Under the pieces are notes generated by a model. The model was given only the letters and a program-made list of their open reading frames with translations, did not search any database and was not told the DNA's origin. Source: Alistipes sp. (GTDB taxonomy: Bacteria > Bacteroidota > Bacteroidia > Bacteroidales > Rikenellaceae). Taken from it: DNA of 64,000 nucleotides. The translations under genes were made by a program, and so were the position numbers. The stretch lies in assembly GCA_017504485.1 (NCBI GenBank), contig JAFVRC010000022.1:62001-126000 (forward strand). The letters are read 5' to 3'. How positions within the stretch are numbered: the first letter of the stretch is position 1; the number at the start of each line of letters is the position of its first letter. Shown here piece after piece: positions 33,878 to 43,035 of the stretch.

Positions 33878-36256
33878 ATGAGACTCTACGTTGATAACAC
33901 GCTGTGCGACATGGCCAAAAAGGTGGTCATTCCACTGAATTTCGATGCCGAGCAACTATCATCACCCGAGGGGCAACGCTCGGGGCGCACGGTAGAGCTC
34001 TGGCTCCCCGAAACACCGACAAACAACAATATCCTTGGCTTCTCGCGCGACATATACGCCGCAAGTCGCTTCAACGAAGAGCACCACACGGCACGCATCG
34101 AGGAGCAGGGGGTATGCCTCTTCGAAGGCACGGCCTATTTATTGGCAACACAAGTGGGTGACGGGGCACTCGGCGGATACCACCTGCGCATAACCGACGG
34201 CGGACATGCGTGGATACGTCGTGCGGTGTACGACTCGCTCGCCGAGGCAGATATAGAGTTCGAAGCAGAGCTCACGCTGCCCGGCATCAACGAACTGCTG
34301 CGGCGCGACGAGACGGCGGTGCGGATGCTGCCCATATTTCGGAGTCGCACGATGGAGAGTCCTACGCAGATAGGAAGCCTGCCGCCACAGCAGGTGATGC
34401 TGACCGATGATTTTCACCCGTTCATCTCGGTTGCGAGCCTCGTGGATAGTCTCTTTGCCTCGTCGGGATATACGCTCAACAGTCGATTCTTCCGCAGCGA
34501 CCTCTTCCGCTCGCTATACATGAGCGGAGAGTTCTCGACAAAGGATGTCGAGGAGCAGCGCGCGCGTTGCAGCTTCTGCGCTCGACGACAAAATGAGGGG
34601 CGAGCAACAGCCAATCAATTCGGCCGTGTATATGCCTCGCCGGCCGTGTCGCTGCACTCGGTAGGCAACATTGTCGATACGGCTGACCCGACGGCTACGG
34701 ACGAAGGTGGCGCGGTGATGAGCGATACGTTTGCCACAAACGGCTCGTTCTCGATTGACGATGACGGATTCGCCTGCTTTACTCCGTCGATTGCCGTACA
34801 GGCGGGATTTATGCTGCACCTCGAATATTCGACCGACTACCGCATAGCCTCGCGCCAAAGGCTCACGGGATTCGATGTCGTAGAGGCTCTGCCGGCCGCA
34901 AGGGTTGCCTTCAATATCCTCAACACCCACGAGGATCAGCGCAACAGAGCCCTGCCCGGCACCTCCTACCGCGCCATCATCTTCGACCACGTCGAGGGGC
35001 GCAAGTATCGCCTAATCGAGGATACGCCGACAGCCTCAGCCGTGATTGGCGAGTTTGCCTCGCGCACCGCGCTCGTAACGACCGAGAGCAATATGACAGG
35101 CCCCGCATTCCGACTCTACTATCAAGACTCGGGGATGGACTTCGACGAGTGGTATATGTATGAGGATGATTGGGCACTCTACTTCGGGTATGTAGAAGAG
35201 TGCGGCACAACAAAGGTGTCGCTCGACCTGCGCATACCACCACAGGAGGTGGCTGCCGGCGAGTCGTTGCGGCTCGACAAGGTGTGGTTCGGCGGTGCCG
35301 AGGCGGGGATGAATATCGCGCTATCGACCTCCTGCCGTCTTACCCCCTACTTCTCGGCGATGCCGGGTTACGGCTCGATCCTGCACTTCGAGGATGTGGC
35401 ACCACGCAACATCCGCTTTATCGAACTGCTCGAGGCGTTGGCGCAGATGTTCAATCTCGTGTTCTACACCGACGCGGCAGCAAAGTGCGTCTATGTCGAG
35501 CCGATGGAGTGGTTCTACAACGAAGATAAGGTGGTGGATTGGAGCGACAAAATAGACCTCTCGAAGCCCATCGTCATTCGGGATGCCGCAATCGACCGAC
35601 CGCAGCGACACTCGTTTGCCTACGTCTCGGCAGATGCCGCCTCCGAGCGTTACAACTCGCACTACGGCACAAAACTCGGGGCATGGAGGTTCAACATCCC
35701 GATTTACGGCACCACCGAGAGCGAGAATCAGCGACACAACCCACTATTTACCACAACACTCAATGCTACGGGGCTCTATGCCGCAGCACCCTCTGCCTCG
35801 ATTATGCAGGTCGATGAACGAGGCGACACGACGGGCATAGAGGCGAAGCTCACGCCCCGCATAGTCCGCCACCTCGGCATGCGGCCACTGCCCGAAGAGG
35901 AGCTATGGCCCCTGACGGCGGAAGCGAGCTATCCGCTGGCAGCATTCCTGCTACCGAGCGAGGGGATAAATCTCTGCTATGAGGACCACGAGGAGGTGAT
36001 GGGGCTGCACCACTACTACGACAAGTGTCTGCAACGCGAGTGCGAGCGACATAGGGTGACTCTCTCGCTGAGGCTCACTCCGTTGGAGATTAGCCAACTC
36101 TTCAAGTTCGATGGGGCTCATCCATCCGTGCGAAGCACATTTCGCCTGACAATTGGCGGGGAGAGTTCGCTGTTTCGATTGGAGCGCATCACGCTGTTTG
36201 AGAGCAACGGTGCGACAACCGAATGTCAATTCGTAAGACTAACCAAAGATTGTTGA
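33878..36256 (+). CDS. island protein, probable large phage tail/baseplate component 2
   Basis: A 792-residue beta-rich protein, the largest gene of the island. The middle has serial beta segments (LHLEYSTDYRIASRQRL and similar) as in adhesin or fibre domains. Around residues 515-570 a hub-like part reads RFIELLEALAQMFNLVFYTD and CVYVEPMEWFYNEDKVVDW, reminiscent of tail-hub proteins. No enzymatic motif or signal peptide was found. It follows the preceding gene without a gap and precedes the small HTH gene by 1 bp. Probable role: tail tip or receptor-contacting structure of the particle. Confidence 0.5.
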   Translation: MRLYVDNTLCDMAKKVVIPLNFDAEQLSSPEGQRSGRTVELWLPETPTNNNILGFSRDIYAASRFNEEHHTARIEEQGVCLFEGTAYLLATQVGDGALGGYHLRITDGGHAWIRRAVYDSLAEADIEFEAELTLPGINELLRRDETAVRMLPIFRSRTMESPTQIGSLPPQQVMLTDDFHPFISVASLVDSLFASSGYTLNSRFFRSDLFRSLYMSGEFSTKDVEEQRARCSFCARRQNEGRATANQFGRVYASPAVSLHSVGNIVDTADPTATDEGGAVMSDTFATNGSFSIDDDGFACFTPSIAVQAGFMLHLEYSTDYRIASRQRLTGFDVVEALPAARVAFNILNTHEDQRNRALPGTSYRAIIFDHVEGRKYRLIEDTPTASAVIGEFASRTALVTTESNMTGPAFRLYYQDSGMDFDEWYMYEDDWALYFGYVEECGTTKVSLDLRIPPQEVAAGESLRLDKVWFGGAEAGMNIALSTSCRLTPYFSAMPGYGSILHFEDVAPRNIRFIELLEALAQMFNLVFYTDAAAKCVYVEPMEWFYNEDKVVDWSDKIDLSKPIVIRDAAIDRPQRHSFAYVSADAASERYNSHYGTKLGAWRFNIPIYGTTESENQRHNPLFTTTLNATGLYAAAPSASIMQVDERGDTTGIEAKLTPRIVRHLGMRPLPEEELWPLTAEASYPLAAFLLPSEGINLCYEDHEEVMGLHHYYDKCLQRECERHRVTLSLRLTPLEISQLFKFDGAHPSVRSTFRLTIGGESSLFRLERITLFESNGATTECQFVRLTKDC

Positions 36257-36257
36257 T

Positions 36258-36521
36258 ATGACAGAACGCAAACGTCTATTGATTAATATCGTAAAACACA
36301 AATCCACAGAGAGGATTTCGGAGAACACACTGGATTGGATGTTTCGCGAGGGTATCATCAACATAGCGGCGGTCGAGGCAATGGCCATACGCGATATGGT
36401 CGAGCGGCGAGTAGCACACGGCGAGGGCAAGATGCGGGCGATAGAAGAGGTGGCCTATCGCCACGGATTCTCCTTCGAGAAGGTGCGACACGCGGTCTAT
36501 AAGAAGATTAAAGAAGTCTAA
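36258..36521 (+). CDS. small basic helical (HTH-like) island protein
   Basis: An 87-residue, strongly basic, all-helical protein. The C-terminal segment AIEEVAYRHGFSFEKVRHAVYKK has the shape of a helix-turn-helix. It could be a regulator of the island or a small-terminase-like DNA-binding protein; sequence alone does not choose. It sits between the tail-type genes and the protease and capsid genes. Confidence 0.5.
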   Translation: MTERKRLLINIVKHKSTERISENTLDWMFREGIINIAAVEAMAIRDMVERRVAHGEGKMRAIEEVAYRHGFSFEKVRHAVYKKIKEV

Positions 36522-36553
36522 CCAACAACTACTTACTTTAGAGAGAACCAAAC

Positions 36554-37423
36554 ATGAACACAAAGATTAAAATTGCCGACTCGGCACACATCTGCTCGAT
36601 AGACATCGAGGGTGTTATCGGCGTAGATGAGGCAAGCCAGTTCGACTCGCCAGCCGAGCGTGTGGCGACCTACGAGAAGTTCCGCAAAGCGGTGGCAAGG
36701 ATTGCCGACATCGAGTCACCGGAGGTGGTGGTAAATATTCGCTCGGCCGGCGGCGATGTGAACGATGCATTACTCATCTACGAAGCTCTCGCAGCACTCG
36801 ATGCACGCATCACAACGCGCTGCTACGGATATACCGCCTCGGCTGCTACGATTATCGCACAAGCGGCCTCCGAGGGCGGTCGGCAAATTGCCCCATCGGC
36901 ACTCTATCTTGTACACCGCTCATCGTGCGCCACCGAGGGCAACGCCGAGGAGTTGGCCGAACACATCGAGCTGCTGCGCAAAACCGACGAGGTGATAGCC
37001 TCGCTCTACGCCTCACGCTCCGGCCACCCGAAGGTGGAGTTCGAGACTCTGATGAGCGAGAATGGCGGTCGCGGCCGCTGGCTCTCGCCCGAAGAGGCAC
37101 TGCAAGCCGGCCTTGTCGATGAAATTATCGGCGAGGAGAGCCAAAAGGCGGGAGGCGCGGTGAGCAATGTTATAGCCCACATCTCGTCGTGGCTGGGCGT
37201 AGCACCCAAGCCGATGGCCGAGCCGCAGACGCAGGATATCAACATACGCCATCTGCCAGAAGCCGAGGCGAAGAGTGCAGCCTCCGCTATACTATTCGGC
37301 GAGGGGCAGCGGCAAGTGGCGGCCTCCGAGGTAAAGCAGATTGAGGACCCTGCGCTCGGCGGAGGTCCCGCCACACCAAACGAGGAGGCATACAATGCGG
37401 ATGCACGCAGCTGCTTCCGATAG
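36554..37423 (+). CDS. ClpP-like phage prohead maturation protease
   Basis: A 289-residue S14-type protease as used by phages to trim capsid or scaffold. NIRSAGGDVNDAL (61-73) is the oxyanion-region signature, GYTASAATI (92-100) holds the catalytic Ser96, and LVHRS (119-123) holds His121; the Asp is probably in RKTDEVIASLYASRSG. After about residue 200 a low-complexity tail rich in Ala/Glu follows, possibly scaffold-like. It directly precedes the capsid candidate, which is the standard protease-capsid order of HK97-like phages. Confidence 0.8.
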   Translation: MNTKIKIADSAHICSIDIEGVIGVDEASQFDSPAERVATYEKFRKAVARIADIESPEVVVNIRSAGGDVNDALLIYEALAALDARITTRCYGYTASAATIIAQAASEGGRQIAPSALYLVHRSSCATEGNAEELAEHIELLRKTDEVIASLYASRSGHPKVEFETLMSENGGRGRWLSPEEALQAGLVDEIIGEESQKAGGAVSNVIAHISSWLGVAPKPMAEPQTQDINIRHLPEAEAKSAASAILFGEGQRQVAASEVKQIEDPALGGGPATPNEEAYNADARSCFR

Positions 37424-37473
37424 CAAACAACCAATTTTTTCAACTTTAACAACCTAAAAAACAGATTAAAACT

Positions 37474-38484
37474 ATGCTTATTCAGAATCCAAAGACCTAC
37501 AAAGGACAAGAGCTCGAAACCATCTTCTTCCGCCCTACATTCTGCGGCCCGAAGGCCGACGAGTTCGGCGTGCGCATCATCTACAACATGCCAATGCCGA
37601 CAACCGTGCAGGTATGGAGCCACAAGGGCAATCTGTTGCAGCCGTTCCAGGCGGGATGGAGCAACGCCGGCCCTGCATCCAACAAGCTCCAAAAGCGAAT
37701 CAACATGCAGAAGGTGAAGGCCGAAAATGCATTCTCGGCCGAGGACTACTTCTCGATGGTCTTCGAGCAGATAACCAACTCGGCGGACGTGAACCTCGGC
37801 GACTTGACGGGCACCGAGCTCGAGAAGGCCGAGACGGAGCTCTTCCGCCGCTCGATTGCCGAGTCGGTACGCGCAACGATGTGGGTAGGCGACACTGAGG
37901 GTTCGCTCTCGCAGCTCACCTCTTTCGACGGCTTTATCAAGCATCTGGGGGATATCTGCCTTGAGGGCAAGAGCGGCATCGTGCAGGAGGATGTGCCGAG
38001 CAAGATAGCAAACGGCTCGGCAATCCGCTATCTCCGCCATGCGTGGGACAACGCCTCGGAGGAGCTGCGCGGCCTGCGTTCGGAGGGTAACCTCGTCTTC
38101 TACGTCACTCCGGACATCTACAATGACTACGAGTTGTGGCTTGACGACAAGGGCGGAACGACCGCCTACTCCGAGTTGAAGGATGGCCGCCAGACGCTCT
38201 GCTACCACGGCATTCCGATTGTCGAGGTACCCGTATCGAAGTATCTCAACCAGATGAGCAGCAGCTTCTGCGTGCTGACCGACAAGCGCAACTTTGTGCT
38301 CGCGCTCAACACCGCCGAGTTGCCGGAGAACGAGGTGCGTATGTGGTACAACCCCGACGAGATGGAGAACCGCCAGCGCACCGTATTCCTCGCCGGCACG
38401 GCAATCATCGACGAGAATCTCGTGTCGGGAACACTAATCGACACTCTCGACGACTCGGAGGAGGAGGAGAACGAGGAGGTATAA
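37474..38484 (+). CDS. probable HK97-type major capsid protein
   Basis: A 336-residue protein placed directly after the prohead protease. Features agree with HK97-fold capsid proteins: an early beta segment, a long central helical region, and near the C-terminus LVFYVTPDIYNDYELWLDD followed by HGIPIVEVPVSKYL, the P-domain-like region seen in many Bacteroidota phage capsids. The C-terminus is very acidic (SEEEENEEV). I infer that it forms the shell; no nucleic-acid or cargo motif is visible. Confidence 0.65.
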   Translation: MLIQNPKTYKGQELETIFFRPTFCGPKADEFGVRIIYNMPMPTTVQVWSHKGNLLQPFQAGWSNAGPASNKLQKRINMQKVKAENAFSAEDYFSMVFEQITNSADVNLGDLTGTELEKAETELFRRSIAESVRATMWVGDTEGSLSQLTSFDGFIKHLGDICLEGKSGIVQEDVPSKIANGSAIRYLRHAWDNASEELRGLRSEGNLVFYVTPDIYNDYELWLDDKGGTTAYSELKDGRQTLCYHGIPIVEVPVSKYLNQMSSSFCVLTDKRNFVLALNTAELPENEVRMWYNPDEMENRQRTVFLAGTAIIDENLVSGTLIDTLDDSEEEENEEV

Positions 38485-38497
38485 TCGTTTGACGACT

Positions 38498-38965
38498 ATG
38501 TCATATCATAAGCCAATCGGAGGAGTGGAGTTCTGTGAGCTCCACTTCGCCGACTCGCTCGCCTCGATATCATTCGAGGACGAGGAGTGTTGCTTGGAGT
38601 TTATGGACGATGGCATTGCCGTAACTCTTGCCGACGATCTGTCGAGCTTCGTCGAGAGGCTCGACTGCGACAGGGGGGTCGCGAAGGTGGAGCATCGACT
38701 GCGCCTTGTTGCACAGCGCAACGAGGCAGATGAGTGGCTCGACCGCAATTTTCTGCGCCGCGCAGCACACGCAGGTATAATCGCCCTGCTCACACTAAAC
38801 GATGGGCGCACGTTGGCCGTAGGAGTGTCGCAACACCTCGGCACCGAGCAGCCACTGCGACTCGGCAGCCTGACCTGCGACAGTGGGGTTGCCCCTGCCG
38901 ACACGCCGCGCGTGATACTCGAATTACACTCGACCGACACGGCTCTTGCCACCCCGTTTTTCTAA
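38498..38965 (+). CDS. island protein between capsid and portal genes
   Basis: A 155-residue protein starting MSYHKPIGG at 38498; an in-frame TTG at 38489 is less likely. The C-terminal half contains ALLTLNDGRTLAVGVSQHLG and ILELHSTDTALATPFF, a beta-type pattern like small tail-tube or decoration proteins of phages. It is not a recognised enzyme. Its place between capsid and portal supports a particle role. Confidence 0.5.
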   Translation: MSYHKPIGGVEFCELHFADSLASISFEDEECCLEFMDDGIAVTLADDLSSFVERLDCDRGVAKVEHRLRLVAQRNEADEWLDRNFLRRAAHAGIIALLTLNDGRTLAVGVSQHLGTEQPLRLGSLTCDSGVAPADTPRVILELHSTDTALATPFF

Positions 38966-38987
38966 TCTTAAATAACGACTCTTACGC

Positions 38988-40214
38988 ATGGAGAATAAAG
39001 TAAACAAAAGTGTCGTATGTGGCATAACAAAGGCCTCCGATGCACTGCTGGCACGGGTGCCGACACAAGCCTCGACGACGAGCGACTTCTGGAGCTGGGG
39101 CAGCAACAACCGCCTCCCCGAGGCCCTTGCGCAACTATCGCGCAACTCGACAACCCACCGGCGCATCATCAACGACAAGGCCGACTACATCTCGGGCAAA
39201 GGTTTTACCTTTGACTCTACTGTGCCACTGCTTGCCCACTTTGTCGAGCGCGTGAATGGTGAGGGGGAAAGCCTGCGGCAAATTATCAACAAGCTCGCCT
39301 TCGACAAGGCACTCTTCGGTAACGCCTTTCTCGAGGTGGTGACCGATGCACGCCACTCGTTTCTCTCGCTCTATCATCAGGATGCTTCGCGCTGTCGCGT
39401 GGCGAGAGATTCGAAGCACATACTGCTGCACCATAATTGGGCGGCATATCGCCACAGTGAGGCAGTGTCGCTACCTATCTACCCCACCTTCGAGGAGAAG
39501 GCAGACGGCACCCTGCGCTCGATAATCCACTACAAGGACTACGAGCCGATGTTCCACCACTACGGCGTGCCGCAGTATGTCGCCGGAATGAATGTTTCGG
39601 CGATAGCCTACAAGACCGACCGATGGAACATAGCACGCCTCGACAACTCGTTTCAGCTATCGGGCGTGATGATGCTCGACAACGCTGTAGATAGTGAGGC
39701 CGAAGCGCAGCAGGTGGCCCGAATGGCCGAGGAGCGATTTGCCGGCAATCCCGGGCAAGTGATGTTTATCCTCAAAAAGGGGTGCGCAAACGATAATTCG
39801 CGCTTCATACCCATCTCGTCGCAGAACGACGGCGACTGGAAAGCGTTACACGAGCAGGCAACAAGCGATATCGTGGTGGCGCACTCGTGGTTTCGCTCGC
39901 TCAGCGGCCTCGACTACTCGTCGGGCTTCAATGCCGAGCGCATACTGCACGAATATGAGGTGGCCCTAAACACCGTGATACTCGCCGAGCAGGCCGAGAT
40001 TATGGAGCCTGTGGTGAGGTTGCTCGCGGAGGTGGCAGACATCGATGCCTCGTCGCTCGCCATCATAAACCGCCCACCGACACGCTCGAAGCCTATCTAT
40101 ATGAAGGTGTGGGAGGCACGCAAGGCCGACGGGCTCGACTATGACCCCGAGGATGAGAGGCAGCAATGCTTCCTCTCCGAGATATCGAAGTACAACGTAA
40201 CTAAAATCGGATGA
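38988..40214 (+). CDS. phage portal protein
   Basis: A 408-residue portal-type protein. FGNAFLEVVTDARHSFLSLYH (about 106-126) is the typical G-N-A-F/Y-E strand of portals, and FRSLSGLDYSSGFNAERILHEYEVALNTV (about 305-333) is the long-helix region near the C-terminus. Portals form the ring at the capsid vertex for DNA entry and tail attachment. It is slightly short for portals but apparently complete. It overlaps the next gene by 4 bp. Confidence 0.8.
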   Translation: MENKVNKSVVCGITKASDALLARVPTQASTTSDFWSWGSNNRLPEALAQLSRNSTTHRRIINDKADYISGKGFTFDSTVPLLAHFVERVNGEGESLRQIINKLAFDKALFGNAFLEVVTDARHSFLSLYHQDASRCRVARDSKHILLHHNWAAYRHSEAVSLPIYPTFEEKADGTLRSIIHYKDYEPMFHHYGVPQYVAGMNVSAIAYKTDRWNIARLDNSFQLSGVMMLDNAVDSEAEAQQVARMAEERFAGNPGQVMFILKKGCANDNSRFIPISSQNDGDWKALHEQATSDIVVAHSWFRSLSGLDYSSGFNAERILHEYEVALNTVILAEQAEIMEPVVRLLAEVADIDASSLAIINRPPTRSKPIYMKVWEARKADGLDYDPEDERQQCFLSEISKYNVTKIG

Positions 40215-40693
40215 TGAAGATGAAGAGTTTGATTACGCCGCAGAAGGTCGTGGAACTGGCCTTTGGCGATGGCGAGTACGTAGCCGACAGCGCGGTCTCG
40301 GTAGCAGATATAGCCTCGGCCGAGTTCTGCCACATACGCCCAATTGTCGGCAAGGAACTCTACGAGCGACTGCTCGACAATGCCTACCCCGAGTTGGTCG
40401 AGGAGTATGTTGCACCGGCAATTGCGATGGCCGTGCGAACGATGATACAGCCTGCGCTCAATGTCCGCACAGGGCAGACGGGGCTCGTGATGCCCTCGAC
40501 GGCACACGCCTCGACAGCCTCAACAGCGGCAAGCGAGGCCCTGCTCTGTTCGCTGCGGCAGAGGCGACAAAGACTGCTCGCACGACTTGCCTGTCACCTT
40601 AAAGAAAACGCCGAGAGGTACCCCGAGTACGACGCGGCAAACGACATAACCAATAAATGCAGAATAGATGGAGGTTTTATTCAGATACGTTAA
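40211..40693 (+). CDS. head-tail connector-like protein (DUF6712-type)
   Basis: A 160-residue, mostly helical protein. It starts with SLITPQKVVELAFGDGEYVAD and has AEFCHIRPIVGKELYERLLD and a central PAIAMAVRTMIQPALNVRT, as in gp6-type adaptor proteins of Bacteroidota phages. Such proteins bind under the portal. It starts 4 bp inside the portal gene and overlaps the holin gene by 26 bp, so translation of the three is coupled. Confidence 0.6.
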   Translation: MMKMKSLITPQKVVELAFGDGEYVADSAVSVADIASAEFCHIRPIVGKELYERLLDNAYPELVEEYVAPAIAMAVRTMIQPALNVRTGQTGLVMPSTAHASTASTAASEALLCSLRQRRQRLLARLACHLKENAERYPEYDAANDITNKCRIDGGFIQIR

Positions 40694-41108
40694 TGCGGCG
40701 GTATTCGGCTGTGCCGCCCTCTTTGCGCCCATCACGCCCATTGTGCTGTGTGCGCTCGGATTTATAGCTGTAGATTTTCTGACCGGCTGCCTCGCCTCGA
40801 AGCGCGAAGCGGAGATTGAGAAGCGGCGCTGGTACTTCGAGAGTGGCGAGGCGTGGCGCACGGTGCGCAAAGCGGGCTTTGTGATTACGACCATTGCGAT
40901 GACGTGGCTCGTCGAGTGCTGCATCCTTGACTTTGTGAACCTACACCTCACGCGCCTCATCGCCGGAGCAATATGTGGGGTGGAGATGTGGTCGTTCCTC
41001 GAGAATGCGGCGACACTCTCCGATGCACGCCTCTTCGAGTGGCTGCGCCGCTATGTACACAGACGCGTAACCAAAGAGTTTGGAGAGTTCGATGAGCCGA
41101 ATAAGTAG
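40668..41108 (+). CDS. phage holin-like membrane protein
   Basis: A 146-residue protein with membrane helices at about 5-22, 24-41, 70-92 and 95-112. Between the second and third lies the basic segment SKREAEIEKRRWYFESGEAW, as in the Bacteroidota phage holin family. Holins control release of lysins through the inner membrane. It overlaps the connector gene (26 bp) and the lysin-like gene (17 bp). Confidence 0.72.
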   Translation: MEVLFRYVNAAVFGCAALFAPITPIVLCALGFIAVDFLTGCLASKREAEIEKRRWYFESGEAWRTVRKAGFVITTIAMTWLVECCILDFVNLHLTRLIAGAICGVEMWSFLENAATLSDARLFEWLRRYVHRRVTKEFGEFDEPNK

Positions 41109-41517
41109 AGGTCTGCGGAACCGAAATCCCGGGAATATCCGACGTGGCAACTTCCGCTACAAGGGCGAGTGCGCCGCATCGTCGGACAGGGAATTTCGCG
41201 AATTTGAGGCTATCGAGTGGGGCTACCGCGCTATGTTCGTAGTGCTGCACACCTACGCCGCGAAGCACGGCTGTCACACCATACGCTCGATGATTGCACG
41301 ATACGCTCCGAGCTGCGAAAACAACACCGAGAACTATATCCGCCGCGTATGTCGGCGCACGCATCTATCCGAAGATAGGCAGATCGACACCCTCGACCGC
41401 GAGGCTATGGTACCGCTCGTTGCGGCGATGTCGGAGGTGGAGAACGGCGTATGTGCTTCGCACAAGGAGGTGCTGGGCGGCTGGCAACTATTTTTTGCCG
41501 ATTTCGGTACGATGTAG
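41092..41517 (+). CDS. phage structural/lysin-like protein (P5-type)
   Basis: A 141-residue protein starting MSRISRGLRNRNPGNIRRGN. The R-N-x-N-P-G-N-I motif and GYRAMFVVLHTYAAKHGCHTI, followed by ENNTENYIRRVC, are the pattern of the small P5-type structural proteins with lytic-transglycosylase-like character found in Bacteroidota phages. It is the last gene of the island. The 3' end contains the comEC promoter. Start at the ATG 41092; an in-frame TTG at 41080 is less likely. Confidence 0.7.
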   Translation: MSRISRGLRNRNPGNIRRGNFRYKGECAASSDREFREFEAIEWGYRAMFVVLHTYAAKHGCHTIRSMIARYAPSCENNTENYIRRVCRRTHLSEDRQIDTLDREAMVPLVAAMSEVENGVCASHKEVLGGWQLFFADFGTM

Positions 41518-41525
41518 TATCTTTG
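41494..41525 (+). promoter_or_regulatory. promoter of comEC
   Basis: TTTG (41494-41497), 20-bp spacer, TATCTTTG (41518-41525). The -33 box lies inside the last island gene, so comEC can be transcribed independently of the island. Confidence 0.7.
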
Positions 41526-41568
41526 TATCGGCGAGCCCAAAAGTAGTAGGAATCAGCCCGAAGTGAGT

Positions 41569-43026
41569 ATGACGTGCAAGTGGGAACATATCGTACAACG
41601 CATAGAACAGATGCCGATGGTGGCGGTCGTAGTGTCGTTTGCCATCGGCATCTGTGTTGCCGAGGTGGTGGATGTGCCGCTTTGGGCCACGATACTATTG
41701 CTTGTCTCGACGCTTGTTGGACGACGATGGGTGGGGAGCACGATGCGCGAAGCGATGCTTATGCTCGCCGTAGCAGTGGTCGGAATGGTGCTGCACGCGA
41801 CACGTCAGAGCGGCAATATCGACTACGATAGGCGGCAGCAGATACGCCTGCATTTCGAGGAGCACTCGACGATAAGCCGCGGCCGCTCGCGCACAGCGGC
41901 ACGCATCATCGAGGCCGAGAGCCACACGCTCGAGGGGTGTCGCATCGTTGCGTGGAGCGACTCGACACGCCGCTTCTCGGCCGGCGACAAGGCCTCCGTA
42001 ACGACATCCATACGTCGATTTAACCCCAAATATGAGAGCTATGCGCGGCTGATGTTTCATCGCGGATTCGTAGGTTCGGCCTCGGTGGGTGAGCCTTACG
42101 ACATTGCGCCTTCGCGCTACAAGACACTGCACGAGGCGGCCGTCGAGCGGCTCTCGGCCATCGTTCCGCACGACAATGCCGGAGCCGTAGTAGTGGCGAT
42201 GACCACGGGATCGCGCGATGCCATTACGCCCGAGTTGCGGCGAGCCTACTCGCTGAGCGGTGCATCGCACATACTCGCCGTATCGGGCATGCATGTCGGC
42301 ATACTCTTTCTGCTCATAAATCTGCTGGTCTATCCCTTGGGCATACTGCCTCACGGCAACATCCTCAAGTCGGCCGTTGCGATAGTCGCCATATGGGGCT
42401 TTGTCGTGCTGTGCGGCCTGCCGCCGAGTGCCGTGCGTGCGGCGATAATGTTCTCGGCACTGCAACTCTCGCTTCACATTCCCGGGCGATACTCGAGTGG
42501 CAATATATGGGCGGCGACGGCCTTCGTCATGCTTCTCTGCGACAGTCACCTGCTCTTCGATATCTCGGCACAGCTCTCGTTCCTCGCCGTGGGCGGCATT
42601 ATATTCTGGGGTGTACCTCTTTGCCGTCTCCTGCGCACACACCGCCCGATGGTCGATATGCTCACAGCAACACTCGTCGTGGGTGCCGTGGCGACGATAG
42701 CCACGATGCCACTGATAGCCAATGTGTTCGGCATAGTATCGATTGTGGGCATTGCGCTCAACCCCCTCGTAATACTCCTGGCCTATGCCATCCTCCTCGC
42801 GGGCATAAGCGCACTCGCCATACCTTCACTCGCAGTGGTGGCCCACCTCGCCGCACGACTGTTGAACGGCGCGGCAGAGTGGGTGGCGACACACCCGTCA
42901 TTCTACTTGGAGTTCTCGCCCGAGGGGTGGCAGACGGCACTCATATACACACTCTATGGGGCAATAACGGTTGTTATTTGGAGTATTGGTCGCAAAAAGC
43001 GGCTACATATCGACGATAATTTGTAA
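41569..43026 (+). CDS. comEC: ComEC/Rec2 competence-type membrane channel protein
   Basis: A 485-residue membrane protein (ATG at 41569; GTG 6 bp upstream also possible). An N-terminal pair of helices and a soluble domain (about 100-195) precede the competence domain. That domain has GASHILAVSGMHVGILFLLINLL and PPSAVRAAIMF, the diagnostic ComEC/Rec2 motifs, and about eight membrane helices. Unlike full-length ComEC it lacks a C-terminal metallo-beta-lactamase domain. In competent bacteria the family carries single-stranded DNA across the inner membrane. It has its own promoter at 41494-41525. Confidence 0.9.
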   Translation: MTCKWEHIVQRIEQMPMVAVVVSFAIGICVAEVVDVPLWATILLLVSTLVGRRWVGSTMREAMLMLAVAVVGMVLHATRQSGNIDYDRRQQIRLHFEEHSTISRGRSRTAARIIEAESHTLEGCRIVAWSDSTRRFSAGDKASVTTSIRRFNPKYESYARLMFHRGFVGSASVGEPYDIAPSRYKTLHEAAVERLSAIVPHDNAGAVVVAMTTGSRDAITPELRRAYSLSGASHILAVSGMHVGILFLLINLLVYPLGILPHGNILKSAVAIVAIWGFVVLCGLPPSAVRAAIMFSALQLSLHIPGRYSSGNIWAATAFVMLLCDSHLLFDISAQLSFLAVGGIIFWGVPLCRLLRTHRPMVDMLTATLVVGAVATIATMPLIANVFGIVSIVGIALNPLVILLAYAILLAGISALAIPSLAVVAHLAARLLNGAAEWVATHPSFYLEFSPEGWQTALIYTLYGAITVVIWSIGRKKRLHIDDNL

Positions 43027-43031
43027 CTTTG
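43024..43031 (+). promoter_or_regulatory. -7 promoter box 4 bp before the THUMP-like methyltransferase ATG
   Basis: TAACTTTG matches TAnnTTTG and spans the comEC stop. No TTTG at the correct distance upstream. RNA starting from it would have almost no leader. Confidence 0.45.
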
Positions 43032-43035
43032 CGCG

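Noticed and set aside
32501..41517. Complete active prophage
   Set aside because: No terminase, integrase, repressor/lysogeny genes, tape-measure gene or att-like repeats were found and the island is only about 9 kb.
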